The notes under the pieces: model-generated
The model's input: only the letters and a program-made list of their open reading frames with translations
Databases searched by the model: none
Told to the model about the DNA's origin: nothing
Origin: Pseudomonadota bacterium
GTDB taxonomy: Bacteria > Bdellovibrionota > UBA1018 > CAIMNF01
Assembly (NCBI GenBank): GCA_027491115.1
Contig: JAIXWV010000030.1
Span: 62,001-126,000 of the forward strand
Length of the DNA stretch: 64,000 nucleotides
Direction of reading: 5' to 3'
Translations under genes and position numbers: made by a program
Shown: positions 25,493-33,650 of the stretch, piece after piece
Position numbering within the stretch: the first letter of the stretch is position 1
Layout: every line of letters begins with the position of its first letter

Positions 25493-26137
25493 ATGATGCC
25501 TGCATTCTGGAGACAATCCGCCACTGCCCTGCTACTGAGCACCCTGATGATTTCTTGCGTGAGCAAGCCGGTGAACGAGGCCGATCCAAAAGAAATGTAC
25601 GAAGACGCAGAAGTTGACATCGAGGGGAACCGCTACCTTTTGGCTCTCGACAAGCTGCGTGTCGTCCGCAGTAAATTTTCATATTCGAACTATGGCGCCC
25701 TCGCCCAACTGAGGATAGGCGATGTCTATTTTCTTCAGGACTCTTTTCCGGAGGCTGCCGTCGCTTATGAGGGGTTCTACGAGCTTTATCCCAAGCACGC
25801 CAAGGCGCCTTACGCCCTGTTTCGCGCAGGTGAAGCCCACTACAGCGACATTCCCACCACGATCGCGCGGGATTTGAAGAGCGCCGAGAATGCGATCCAG
25901 TGGTTCGGGACTTATCTTTCCCGGTATCCAAGAGGAGAGTATTCTGATCGAGCACGGGAACTCCGACAGAAGGCTTACGACAAGCTTGCAGAGAAAGAGC
26001 TTGATACTGCCAAGTTCTATTTGAAACGCAAAAAAACCCCGGCCGCCCGCGGTCGACTCGAGAAACTTTTGGAACTTTACCCTGGATCATCTTTTGCAGA
26101 TCAGGCACGTGAACTGCTCGAAGGACTCCCTGAATGA
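25493..26137 (+). CDS. bamD: outer-membrane assembly lipoprotein BamD
   Basis: Lipoprotein of the BAM complex that inserts beta-barrel proteins in the outer membrane. The signal peptide ends in the lipobox LMISC (acylated Cys about 23), followed by TPR-like helical pairs typical of BamD/YfiO (ALDKLRVVRSKFSYSNYGALAQLRIGDVYFLQDSFPEAAVAYEGF is split over residues about 42-86). 214 aa is slightly short but normal. AGGAG lies just upstream of ATG 25493 (a second ATG follows at 25496). The stop overlaps the next start (ATGA). Confidence 0.92.
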   Translation: MMPAFWRQSATALLLSTLMISCVSKPVNEADPKEMYEDAEVDIEGNRYLLALDKLRVVRSKFSYSNYGALAQLRIGDVYFLQDSFPEAAVAYEGFYELYPKHAKAPYALFRAGEAHYSDIPTTIARDLKSAENAIQWFGTYLSRYPRGEYSDRARELRQKAYDKLAEKELDTAKFYLKRKKTPAARGRLEKLLELYPGSSFADQARELLEGLPE

Positions 26138-26820
26138 AAGAGATCGAGTCGCTGATTCAAGAACGCCGGTTCTCCGATGCCGCCGAGAAGATCCGTCTCG
26201 GCCTGTTGGCAGAGCCCGACAATGCGGACTTTCTCTATCTGCGTGGATTACTGAAGTCCCATCAAGGTAAACTGGTGGAGTCCATCGAGGACCTGAAGTG
26301 CGCTCTAAGAGCAGAGCCTCGACACACGGACGCCGCAGTCTGCCTCTCTGTGATTTTGAATGACATTGGCCGATACGACGAGGCCAAGCGGGTGTTTGAT
26401 CAGGCCAATCAGAGTGTGTTTCTCAAGCAAGCTGGTGACGATTTACAGATAGACCGGAAGTTTGCACTCAAGCATTTTGAGCTGGGTGATCTGTACTTCA
26501 GGCACCGTCGCTACGATGAGGCGGTGGAAGAATACACCAAAGCCATCGGCCTGGATCCCACCCCCTCGGAATTCCGCGTTCGACGGGCAAAGGCCTTCGC
26601 AAAGAAGGGATTCGTCACCCGCGCAATCCAGGATCTGCAACAACTGAAGAACGAACGCCCCGGGGAGTTGAGCGTGCGTATCCAATTGGGACTGCTTCAC
26701 TACAGCCAGTCCAATGTTCTGGATGCGGAGCTCGAATGGGAAAGCGTGCTGGAGCGCGACCCGGTGAATCGCGAAGCGATCGCTTATCTCGAGCTGATCA
26801 AATCAGCTCGACCCTTGTAG
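26134..26820 (+). CDS. tetratricopeptide repeat protein
   Basis: 228 aa, soluble, made of about five TPR units, such as ADFLYLRGLLKSHQGKLVESI and RYDEAVEEYTKAIGLDPTPSE. No signal peptide or membrane segment. The ATG overlaps the bamD stop (26134-26137), so it is translated with bamD and may serve envelope assembly, but no partner is evident. Its last 23 bp overlap the 3' end of convergent fliW. Confidence 0.85.
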   Translation: MKEIESLIQERRFSDAAEKIRLGLLAEPDNADFLYLRGLLKSHQGKLVESIEDLKCALRAEPRHTDAAVCLSVILNDIGRYDEAKRVFDQANQSVFLKQAGDDLQIDRKFALKHFELGDLYFRHRRYDEAVEEYTKAIGLDPTPSEFRVRRAKAFAKKGFVTRAIQDLQQLKNERPGELSVRIQLGLLHYSQSNVLDAELEWESVLERDPVNREAIAYLELIKSARPL

Positions 26821-27334
26821 TAATCGGAAGAGTGTTCACCTGGAGAACGGACTTACCCTGATCCGCAGGAGCGGCCGGGGTCCGACTGATTCCCATCAAG
26901 TGGGTCCGCAACTCCTGGAACATCGGATGCTTGATTGGCTGGTCGTTTTCCTGCAGGACCACCTGCTTTGCAATCCGTGAGCGCGTGTTGATGACGACAG
27001 GCGCCTTCAAGTTCGCGGTCATCTCGGTGAGATTTCCGGGAATGGTCAGTATGGTGAAAACACTCGCTTCCTTGATGGAATCGAGACGCAGCTCGCGCAG
27101 CTCGGACGCCGAGAGTCGCACGACATAATCGTTCTTGTAGATGCGTGGCTCAAGCACGGGGAACGCCAGATGGGGGTTGGTCAATGACTGCAGCCAAAGA
27201 ATGAGTGTGTCATCCCCTGAATCGACCAGGCAGTAATCCTGTTCTTCAGGAAAGCCCAGAATGCCGCTCGGGATCGTGATGATCTCGTCGGTTGAAATCT
27301 CGATCTGGCCAAAACGTCCTGTTTGTACGACCAT
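26798..27334 (-). CDS. fliW: flagellar assembly factor FliW
   Basis: Small protein that binds flagellin and, when free, binds CsrA and relieves its repression of flagellin translation. Diagnostic segments are IITIPSGILGFPEEQDYCL (residues about 18-36), LQSLTNPHLAFPVLEP and VFTILTIPGNLTEMTANLKAPVVIN. Start ATG 27334 has GGGAGG 5-6 nt upstream; an ATG 21 nt earlier lacks one. 178 aa; the last 35 residues after the core are an extra tail. It is the last gene of the flagellar operon, after csrA, matching the FliW-CsrA-FliC switch known from Bacillus and Campylobacter. Confidence 0.93.
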   Translation of the reverse strand: MVVQTGRFGQIEISTDEIITIPSGILGFPEEQDYCLVDSGDDTLILWLQSLTNPHLAFPVLEPRIYKNDYVVRLSASELRELRLDSIKEASVFTILTIPGNLTEMTANLKAPVVINTRSRIAKQVVLQENDQPIKHPMFQELRTHLMGISRTPAAPADQGKSVLQVNTLPITTRVELI

Positions 27335-27452
27335 ATAAACCTCCCGGGAAAACACTTTTTCCCAACTGAAGCTTAGCTTTACGTGGGGGTATTGAGCAAG
27401 AGCGTTATTTGCCTAGGGCCAAAAAAATGACACCAATACCTGACAAAAAAAC

Positions 27453-27677
27453 TCAGCCCTTGAGCGCCTTGGATACCGCATTCAAATCAGCGGGGGCGGT
27501 TCCGGCAACTTTGTTTTGATCTTGGATTGAGGTGTAAACCTCTTCGCGGTGAATCTTGGTTTCTTTGGGTGCCTGAATACCGAGTCGCACCTGCTTGCCC
27601 TTGATCTGAACCACGGTGATCTTGATGTGATCATCAATTGCGATGGTTTCGCCGAGTTTTCGGGTCAGAACGAGCAT
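27453..27677 (-). CDS. csrA: carbon storage regulator CsrA
   Basis: Dimeric RNA-binding protein that blocks or alters translation by binding GGA motifs. The core MLVLTRKLGETIAIDDHIKI...VRLGIQAPKETKIHREEVY is intact, including the RNA-contacting first strand (L4, R6) and the R44-region; residues 53-74 form a longer tail, as in species where CsrA is controlled by FliW. TGGAGG lies 6 nt upstream and overlaps a strong CsrA-like site. Located between flgL and fliW. Confidence 0.97.
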   Translation of the reverse strand: MLVLTRKLGETIAIDDHIKITVVQIKGKQVRLGIQAPKETKIHREEVYTSIQDQNKVAGTAPADLNAVSKALKG

Positions 27678-27680
27678 AAA

Positions 27681-27692
27681 ACCTCCATGTAC
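27681..27692 (-). promoter_or_regulatory. CsrA-like binding site over the csrA ribosome-binding site
   Basis: The minus strand reads GTACATGGAGGT, matching 10 of 12 positions of the consensus RUACARGGAUGU and covering the Shine-Dalgarno sequence of csrA. Negative autoregulation is inferred. Confidence 0.55.
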
Positions 27693-27760
27693 TGAACTAC
27701 TAAGTAATCCAATTACTCACAGGGGGTCATAGCGCAAACTGTCGGGTTAAACAAGAGAAA

Positions 27761-28747
27761 TTATCGCAAAAAGTCAAGAAGCGTGGGCTGAATCAGATGT
27801 TTCGAGCTCGCGAGACTGCTCTTGAAAACGGTCTCTTCCTTTGCAAGGTCACTCACCACCCGGGTCATGTCTGCATCCTCAATGTTCGAAGTCAACTGGG
27901 CGTTAGTGATGTTGTGGCGTTCGAGGGCGCTCATGTTACCGGCGATGCTTTGAACCCTGGAGCCGATCTTTGACCGTAGGGAAATCACCTTACCCAGCAA
28001 GTCGTCAAAGGCATCGAGCGACCCGCGGATCGTCTCCATGTCCCCCGTCAACAGGCCAGTCCTAAGCGCCTTGAGCTGCTGGAAGAGGTTCACATTCTGC
28101 GGACCTTCGGCACCCTCTGAAGCCAAGCGGCGGGTCGGACCATCTTTCGGTTCGTCGCTTTTTTCCTGCCTGATCCTACGACCATCGGCGGAGCCCGAAG
28201 GGTTGGTGTTGAACACCTCGTGTCCTGGGAGATTGGCCCCAATGAACACCTCGCGCCCGATCTCCACCATCATCTCGCCATCATCGCCCAGATAATTACC
28301 CTCGGCATCAACAGGAGACTGTGTGGTTTTGAATCCACCAAAAATGTACCGATCTCCGATCCGGCGATTCCCCGTTGCAACGGCACGCTGGAAGAGCTGA
28401 CTCACCTCTTCAGCCACACCGTACCTGGACTCGGGGGTTGAGCTTGCGTTGCTCGACTGTCCGATTGCGATTTCTTTCGCGCGCATGACAATCTCAGAGA
28501 TGTCTTCCAAGGCATGATCCGTGTTGTCCAAGAACGCATTGGCCAAACGCGCGTTCACTTGAAATTGCTCGTTGTTCACCTTGTCTGTCCTCACTTCAAG
28601 CACCTTGGCCGCTCCGACTGGGTCGTCGGACGGACGATTGAGTTTCTTCAGCGTAGCGGTCTCACCCTGGAGGTTTTCCATCCGGGATTTCGCCCGAGTG
28701 ATGCTGTCACGGACCACTCCGAAATTGGTGTTATCCGATACCCTCAT
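27761..28747 (-). CDS. flgL: hook-filament junction protein FlgL (HAP3)
   Basis: Second junction protein between hook and filament. The flagellin-like N terminus (MRVSDNTNFGVVRDSITRAKSRMENLQ, with LNRPSDDPVGA at about 36-46) and the C terminus (SNIEDADMTRVVSDLAKEETVFKSSLASSKHLIQPTLLDFL in segments) are both present and form the coiled core. 328 aa. The gene starts 4 nt after flgK, with GAGGGG upstream. The middle domain holds two small insertions and is less conserved, as usual. Confidence 0.95.
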   Translation of the reverse strand: MRVSDNTNFGVVRDSITRAKSRMENLQGETATLKKLNRPSDDPVGAAKVLEVRTDKVNNEQFQVNARLANAFLDNTDHALEDISEIVMRAKEIAIGQSSNASSTPESRYGVAEEVSQLFQRAVATGNRRIGDRYIFGGFKTTQSPVDAEGNYLGDDGEMMVEIGREVFIGANLPGHEVFNTNPSGSADGRRIRQEKSDEPKDGPTRRLASEGAEGPQNVNLFQQLKALRTGLLTGDMETIRGSLDAFDDLLGKVISLRSKIGSRVQSIAGNMSALERHNITNAQLTSNIEDADMTRVVSDLAKEETVFKSSLASSKHLIQPTLLDFLR

Positions 28748-28751
28748 CTAC

Positions 28752-30182
28752 CTATCCCCTCAACCTTAGGACGGTGTCCATCATTTCATCGGCGACCTTG
28801 ATCACCCGAGCCGACGCATCGAAGGCATGTTGAAACTGCATCAGATTGGTGGTTTCTTCGTCGATCGACACCCCCGAGACCTGGTCCCGAACCTTGTTCA
28901 ACTGGGTGAGAATGCTCTGTTGCTGACCAAGAGCTTCACGATTACGAGAGGCCGCAGTTCCGACATCAGCCACAATGGAGTTATAAAAATCATCAACGGT
29001 CGTGTGACCCGCGTTCATCAGACGGAGGTTCTGGAGGTTCGCGATTGCAAGAGCATTCCGGTTATCGCTCGGCGCACCCGGCTGGAGGGCCACAGCGATA
29101 TTTCCCACCGAAGCGCTGATGTCCTCCGAAAGTCTAAGTGACTGGGCTGCCCCGGTGACTCCGCGAGGTTCCTCAAAGAACCGGATTCCAGTTCTTCCAT
29201 CCTGGGTAAAGCCCTTGGAGTGAAGCTCGTTCACCGACTTGGCCACCGAATGCGCAAGCTCGTCCAGACGGGCAAGAACCTGATTCACCGATTTGTCCCG
29301 TACTTCAATTTGCGCGCCGATCTTTCCACCCTTGAACTGATCCGTGATCGCCTGGTTGGCGAAAGCCGAGCGAGAAATCTGAAAAGAATTGTCGACAGCT
29401 CCTGGGGCATGGCCGGCACCATGTCGCCCGACAGCGTATTTCTCCACGATGGTGGCAGTCACCAGCGGGCCGACACCCTTGATGTCGACATTGATGTTTC
29501 CTTCACCATCTTTGTGAGAGGTCACATCCACTAGCTCGCTGATTTTCTTCAGGATGAAGTCCCGTCGATCTCGAAGATCGTTTGCTGCATCCGTGCCAGT
29601 GACCTCTGACTGACGAACCCTCCGGTTCAAATCTGCCAGCTCTTGTGCAAAAGAGTTAAGTTCTTTGAGGTTTCCTTCGATACGATGATCGATGTGGCTG
29701 CGTACGGACTCGACTTCGGCGCGCAAACGTCGAAAGTCGCTGACCATGGCCTGCGAGGATTCCCTTACGGACTGGCGGATCGCCTCACTGGTGGGCTCGT
29801 TTGAAAGCTTCCTGAAGTCATTGTAGAACCGGGCGACGAGGCGATTCAGTCCATCACCCCCCATTTCATTGAAGATGTCCTCGATCTGATTCAAAAACAC
29901 CTGGCGCTCTTCATGAAACGCCATGTCCCGAGAACCCTCTCGCAACTGACGCTCGAGGTATTCATCGTTGATCCGTTCGATCTTTGAAATTCGTGATCCT
30001 TCGCCGACAAAGTGTCCGCCCTGCCCGGCAATCTGTTTTCCAACTTCAGCCTCGGATTGAACCCGTTGGCGAGAGTAACCCTCAGTGCCCGCATTGGAAA
30101 TGTTGTGCCCTGCAGTCGCGATTCCAGCCTTCGCGGTGCTCATTCCGGACTTACCGGTTTGCAGGACGTTCACCAATGCCAT
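28752..30182 (-). CDS. flgK: hook-associated protein FlgK (HAP1)
   Basis: First junction protein on the hook. N-terminal GKSGMSTAKAGIATAGHNISNAGTEGYSRQ is in the expected place (residues about 10-40), and the C-terminal SVDEETTNLMQFQ-type motif is present as SIDEETTNLMQFQHAFDASARVI near the end. 476 aa. It lies 3 nt after the flgN-like gene and 4 nt before flgL, so all three are translated from one mRNA. Confidence 0.96.
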   Translation of the reverse strand: MALVNVLQTGKSGMSTAKAGIATAGHNISNAGTEGYSRQRVQSEAEVGKQIAGQGGHFVGEGSRISKIERINDEYLERQLREGSRDMAFHEERQVFLNQIEDIFNEMGGDGLNRLVARFYNDFRKLSNEPTSEAIRQSVRESSQAMVSDFRRLRAEVESVRSHIDHRIEGNLKELNSFAQELADLNRRVRQSEVTGTDAANDLRDRRDFILKKISELVDVTSHKDGEGNINVDIKGVGPLVTATIVEKYAVGRHGAGHAPGAVDNSFQISRSAFANQAITDQFKGGKIGAQIEVRDKSVNQVLARLDELAHSVAKSVNELHSKGFTQDGRTGIRFFEEPRGVTGAAQSLRLSEDISASVGNIAVALQPGAPSDNRNALAIANLQNLRLMNAGHTTVDDFYNSIVADVGTAASRNREALGQQQSILTQLNKVRDQVSGVSIDEETTNLMQFQHAFDASARVIKVADEMMDTVLRLRG

Positions 30183-30185
30183 CGA

Positions 30186-30728
30186 TCAGACTTCCTTCGA
30201 GATCAACCTCGGACCGTGGGCGTTGGTACTTCCCGCGTTCCGCTGGCCGCTTTGGTTGTAAGTCGCTGCTTTCGGGTTGGTTTCCCCGAAAATGTTCTGC
30301 TTCATGTTTTGGATATGCCGTAAGGACTCGTTGACCAGGCTCCCGTTCAACTCATTTTGCTTCTTGATTCGCTCAACGAGAACGAGAAGTGTGGTCAAGT
30401 CAACCTGGAGACGATCAGCCAGTGCTGAATCACGCCCCTGGACCCGGAGAATCAGGTTACGAAGAGTGGCATCTGCTGGAGGGATCTGTTCAGCATCGCA
30501 CCAGTTGCGGACGATGGCCTGCCTAGATAACTCGGCTTGGTGAATCCAATGGATCAATGCCTCTTTCGCCGATGTAGCCTCATAAGTAGCCTTCACATCC
30601 GCCTGCGTGATCGCCGCATTCTCCGATTTGACGACCTCGTAAAGTTGGCGATGAAGCCCTATGAGCTCCTGTAAGGTCTCATGGAGACCCGCCCCGTTAT
30701 TTTGATTTTTTTCTGTCCTGTTTTCCAT
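30186..30728 (-). CDS. flgN: FlgN-like export chaperone
   Basis: 180 aa, almost entirely helical, with heptad-like leucines (LHETLQELIGLHRQLYEVVKSEN; RLQVDLTTLLVLVERIKKQNELN) and a polar C-terminal tail. FlgN proteins are poorly conserved; the assignment rests on the helical pattern, size and position between flgM and flgK, where FlgN, the chaperone for FlgK and FlgL, is expected. Confidence 0.8.
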   Translation of the reverse strand: MENRTEKNQNNGAGLHETLQELIGLHRQLYEVVKSENAAITQADVKATYEATSAKEALIHWIHQAELSRQAIVRNWCDAEQIPPADATLRNLILRVQGRDSALADRLQVDLTTLLVLVERIKKQNELNGSLVNESLRHIQNMKQNIFGETNPKAATYNQSGQRNAGSTNAHGPRLISKEV

Positions 30729-30773
30729 TATGCCTCACCCGCATCCTGCTCGGAGGTTTTGTGGTTTAGAGAA

Positions 30774-31100
30774 TCAGGCGCCCGCCAGTCCGAGATGATC
30801 GTCGACCAAACGGTCTGCAATCGCGTCGGCACCGACATTGTATTTTTTGTTCGCGATCTTTTCGCGAAGCTCAGCGATCTTCGCCTCGCGGACATCAGAA
30901 GATTCGGAGGCGATTTGTTTTGATTTCGCCATGTCGCGCGCACGGGAGGAAATTTCGGCGCTGGCTGACTCGTTTTTTGAGGTCGTCGCAGCACGATCGG
31001 CGCGACTCTCATAAGCGTTCGATTTCAGCTTTTCTGTCTTCTTGGCAGACTGCGCCTCAGCGCTCTGAATGGCCGGACTGTTCGCTGGATTGACCCTCAT
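30774..31100 (-). CDS. flgM: anti-sigma-28 factor FlgM
   Basis: Inhibitor of the flagellar sigma factor FliA; exported when the hook is complete. The N-terminal 60 residues are polar and disordered; the C-terminal sigma-binding helix region SDVREAKIAELREKIAN followed by YNVGADAIADRLVDDHL (about 68-103) is the FlgM signature. 108 aa. It overlaps flgJ by 44 nt, so translation depends on reading through or re-initiating; AGGAGG lies 5 nt before the ATG within a small hairpin. Confidence 0.9.
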   Translation of the reverse strand: MRVNPANSPAIQSAEAQSAKKTEKLKSNAYESRADRAATTSKNESASAEISSRARDMAKSKQIASESSDVREAKIAELREKIANKKYNVGADAIADRLVDDHLGLAGA

Positions 31101-31452
31101 GTGTACCTCCTGTACTCACGGAACCGGGATTGCGGCCCGCATTCTCATTGTACTGTGTGTTGGCCTGCGAGCGCAACCAATAATCAACGATTTGCTCGGA
31201 CAATCCGAGGGAATTCTGCCGAGCCGCTATTTCAGCATATTCCTGGTCGAGCATACCCTGGTAAATGTCCGATGCAGAATTCCGGAGTGAAAATTCCGAC
31301 TTTTCAACGGTTCCTCGCATGGCTTTCATCATCTCCTGAGTGAAGATGGCCTCCAAGCCTTCGGCGGCCTTACGCATTTCGGGGGTGGCCCGGTCAGCGT
31401 CAACTTTTTGATTGCGCGATAGGGAAGAGGGGGGGATCCGGGGAAGGCTCAT
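31057..31452 (-). CDS. flgJ: rod-binding protein, FlgJ N-terminal domain only
   Basis: 131 aa matching the rod-binding domain: AAEGLEAIFTQEMMKAMR (residues about 29-46), SASDIYQGMLDQEYAEIAA (58-76) and LGLSEQIVDYW. The muramidase domain found in gammaproteobacterial FlgJ is absent, as in most other phyla, so a separate enzyme must open peptidoglycan for the rod. The ATG overlaps the stop of a 53-codon ORF (ATGA). Residues after 100 are low complexity and lie in the overlap with flgM. Confidence 0.9.
   Translation of the reverse strand: MSLPRIPPSSLSRNQKVDADRATPEMRKAAEGLEAIFTQEMMKAMRGTVEKSEFSLRNSASDIYQGMLDQEYAEIAARQNSLGLSEQIVDYWLRSQANTQYNENAGRNPGSVSTGGTHEGQSSEQSGHSER
31103..31115 (-). promoter_or_regulatory. 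hairpin presenting GGA over the flgM ribosome-binding site
   Basis: Minus strand: GTAC, loop AGGAG, GTAC, then AC-ATG. A 4-bp stem places GGA in the loop and overlaps the Shine-Dalgarno sequence, the typical layout of a CsrA target. Confidence 0.4.
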
Positions 31453-31610
31453 CTGAGCGCCCCCCCGGATCCATTGATCGAATTCGGGTGCAGGACTGGA
31501 ACTTCATGTTCCGGCGTCATGCCGATGAATTGAAAAGATTTGAGTGTGCCTGCCATCCTAGCAAGCGGTTGCTTCATCTCTGTTTCCTGGATCATCGGTT
31601 CATTTTCCAT
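31449..31610 (-). CDS. small ORF between flgI and flgJ (53 aa)
   Basis: ATG at 31610, stop TGA at 31449-31451 sharing ATGA with the flgJ start. An internal ATG at 31577 (42 aa) has AGGAA about 7 nt upstream and may be the real start. The product is small, polar and hydrophobic in patches (MAGTLKSFQFIGMTPEHEV, then PVLHPNS); no family recognised and no signal peptide. The stop/start overlap, the same as elsewhere in this operon, is the main argument that it is real. It fills most of an otherwise unexplained 208-nt gap. Confidence 0.5.
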   Translation of the reverse strand: MENEPMIQETEMKQPLARMAGTLKSFQFIGMTPEHEVPVLHPNSINGSGGALR

Positions 31611-31660
31611 CCATCCGTGGACAGTTCGCCTCGTCCTTCTCCCTTCTTCGAATCAAGCTT

Positions 31661-32743
31661 TCAAATCAGTTCCAGGTCCGCCTGCAAGGCGCCGGTGGCC
31701 TTCATCGTCTGGAAGATAGCGGTCATATCCTTGGGGGCAACCCCCAGGGTATTGAGAAGCTTCACCAAATCGGAAACGGTCGCATTCCCGTTCACAAGAC
31801 CCCGTTCGGCATCCGCGCGTGCTCCCGGCTTGAGCTCGAGAAGCCTTTCCTTGGCCTGGCCCTTAACCTGGATAGAAAGCTCGCCATGAGAGATCGCAAC
31901 CGGGGCTAGGCTGACCTTGTCCCCCATCACCACGGTACCTGTCCGCTCGTTCAAAACAACCTTGGCCTTAGAGTCAGTCACCACCCGGATATTCTCAACT
32001 CGGGCCATCAAATCTACCGTCTTCCCCTCGTAGTTGAACGGAACCACAACATCGACCGTGGCGCTGTCGCGAGCACTCGCAAACTTTCCGCCGAGCTCGG
32101 CGTTCACCAGGGCTACCAATCTCGCTGCAGTGGTAAAGTCCGGATTGTTCAGAGACATCCGAAAGCTCTTCTTCTCGGCAAAGTTCGTATCCACGTCCTT
32201 CTCGATCATCGCTCCGGACACAATACGACCGACCGTTGGAAACACACCCTTCCCGGCATCGGTTAAGGATCCAAGGGTCACTTGACCCTGAGCCACAGCA
32301 TAAACCTGCTGATCACCCGCACGCAGTGGGGTCACCAGTAGAGTTCCGCCCTCAAGAGAAGCTGCATCTCCGATCGAAGACACCGTGATATCAATTTGGG
32401 CGCCAGAACGGGCGAACGGCGGGAGCTTGGCAGTCACAATCACGGCTGCGGCATTCTTTGATTTCACCGCTGCATTTTTCTCAATATCAAGACCGAGTTT
32501 GCCGAAGAGACGACCGAGGGATCTCGCAGTCACGTCGGTGCTTGAGTCACCGGTTCCACGTAGCCCGACAACCAACCCGTAACCGATCAAGATGTTTTCA
32601 CGCACTCCCTTGACCGAAGCGATATCCTTGATCCGCGCCCCCACAGTGACCGATCCGAGTGAAACCCCCGGAATCAGGAGAGCCACAATCGCAGCGAGAG
32701 TTAATCCGTAATGTTTAGCGCGCAACGCGGATGTTGTATTCAT
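31661..32743 (-). CDS. flgI: flagellar P-ring protein FlgI
   Basis: Periplasmic P-ring subunit around the flagellar rod. A signal peptide (about 1-30) precedes VGARIKDIASVKGVRENILIGYGLVVGLRGTGDSS, the FlgI hallmark; PPFARSGAQIDITVSSIGDA and SVSNATVSDLVKLLNTLGVAP-like segments near the C terminus also match. 360 aa, full length. Its start lies inside the end of flgH (29-nt overlap), implying coupled translation; GGGGAAA is upstream. Confidence 0.97.
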   Translation of the reverse strand: MNTTSALRAKHYGLTLAAIVALLIPGVSLGSVTVGARIKDIASVKGVRENILIGYGLVVGLRGTGDSSTDVTARSLGRLFGKLGLDIEKNAAVKSKNAAAVIVTAKLPPFARSGAQIDITVSSIGDAASLEGGTLLVTPLRAGDQQVYAVAQGQVTLGSLTDAGKGVFPTVGRIVSGAMIEKDVDTNFAEKKSFRMSLNNPDFTTAARLVALVNAELGGKFASARDSATVDVVVPFNYEGKTVDLMARVENIRVVTDSKAKVVLNERTGTVVMGDKVSLAPVAISHGELSIQVKGQAKERLLELKPGARADAERGLVNGNATVSDLVKLLNTLGVAPKDMTAIFQTMKATGALQADLELI

Positions 32744-33650
32744 AGAGTTTCCCCGATTGGATCATGTCCTTGTCGTCCAGGTCAGCGGCAGGAGCCACAG
32801 CTACGAGAGACACCATTTTGGTGTGTCCTCGGTACAGGACTCGCTTCATCGCACGAATCTTGAAGTTTCCATTTTGAAACCGATCGATGATCTCCGCGCG
32901 CAGCTCTTCGTTCGGATTGAGAGCAATCGCCTTCGAAAGATCAACCTGTGACCACCTGACCGCTTTTTCCATGCGGCTCTTCACCGCCTGTGCCTCATCC
33001 GAGCGTAGGTCATCGGAAGCGACGTTCCGATAAGCCTTGAGATCCTGATCATCCTTGGCAAGTTCGTTGTTCTTGAGATGCAAGGCCATTTCGACCGCTT
33101 GCTCGGCCGGCGTGAGGGTCTTTTTCACTTCCTCGGCGATCTGGCGTACAAAAACTTCATCCACCTTCACCGAGACAATGTCGCCCGGAGCACGGACCTT
33201 CCCTTTTGTGAAGAAATGGTTAGCATCATTGCCGTTCGCCCAGAGGGATCCATCGCCAGGGGCGTTGTCATAGAAATCGTTACGTGTCGCCCGATCACCG
33301 AGCGCGAAAGTCCTATTTTGTCGCGAGTATCCCCGATTCGACTCGATTCTTGCCCTGACGCCTTCATCAGAGGGATCGAGGCGTTCCTCATTGGATTCCA
33401 TCCGGGCAGCACCCAGGTCATCCGATGCTTGGGAGGCCGGGGAGCGGGCGCCCCCACCGTAAGGATGCTGAAACGATGCTTCAGGGATCTCAGGTGCTCT
33501 GGAGCGCCAAGCTCCGCCCAGAGACCTGCCGTTCCCATCGTCCATACCATTGGTGATCGCATTGTAGTCCGTCGGCTCTTCTGATTTGAGTGCGAATCCG
33601 CTACATGCCGAGAGAGAAGCGGAGAGTGCGATCCAGGCGAACATTCTCAC
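32715..33650 (-). CDS. flgH: flagellar L-ring lipoprotein FlgH, enlarged and divergent
   Basis: 311 aa, about 80 longer than common FlgH. Lipobox LSASLSAC (Cys16) gives outer-membrane anchoring. After a low-complexity insertion (about 25-130), the FlgH core is seen: GSLWANGNDANHFF (134-147) and PGDIVSVKVDEVF (154-166). The middle helix-rich section (170-240) and the C terminus are far from canonical, though the ending SGKLYEYNIRVAR resembles other FlgH tails. Start GTG 33650 overlaps the flgA stop, with GAGG upstream; ATG 33644 is the alternative. Position between flgA and flgI confirms the call. Confidence 0.85.
   Translation of the reverse strand: MRMFAWIALSASLSACSGFALKSEEPTDYNAITNGMDDGNGRSLGGAWRSRAPEIPEASFQHPYGGGARSPASQASDDLGAARMESNEERLDPSDEGVRARIESNRGYSRQNRTFALGDRATRNDFYDNAPGDGSLWANGNDANHFFTKGKVRAPGDIVSVKVDEVFVRQIAEEVKKTLTPAEQAVEMALHLKNNELAKDDQDLKAYRNVASDDLRSDEAQAVKSRMEKAVRWSQVDLSKAIALNPNEELRAEIIDRFQNGNFKIRAMKRVLYRGHTKMVSLVAVAPAADLDDKDMIQSGKLYEYNIRVAR

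Noticed and set aside
27335-27452. Small RNA gene between csrA and fliW
   Set aside because: No promoter-terminator pair or array of GGA hairpins typical of a CsrB/CsrC-like RNA.
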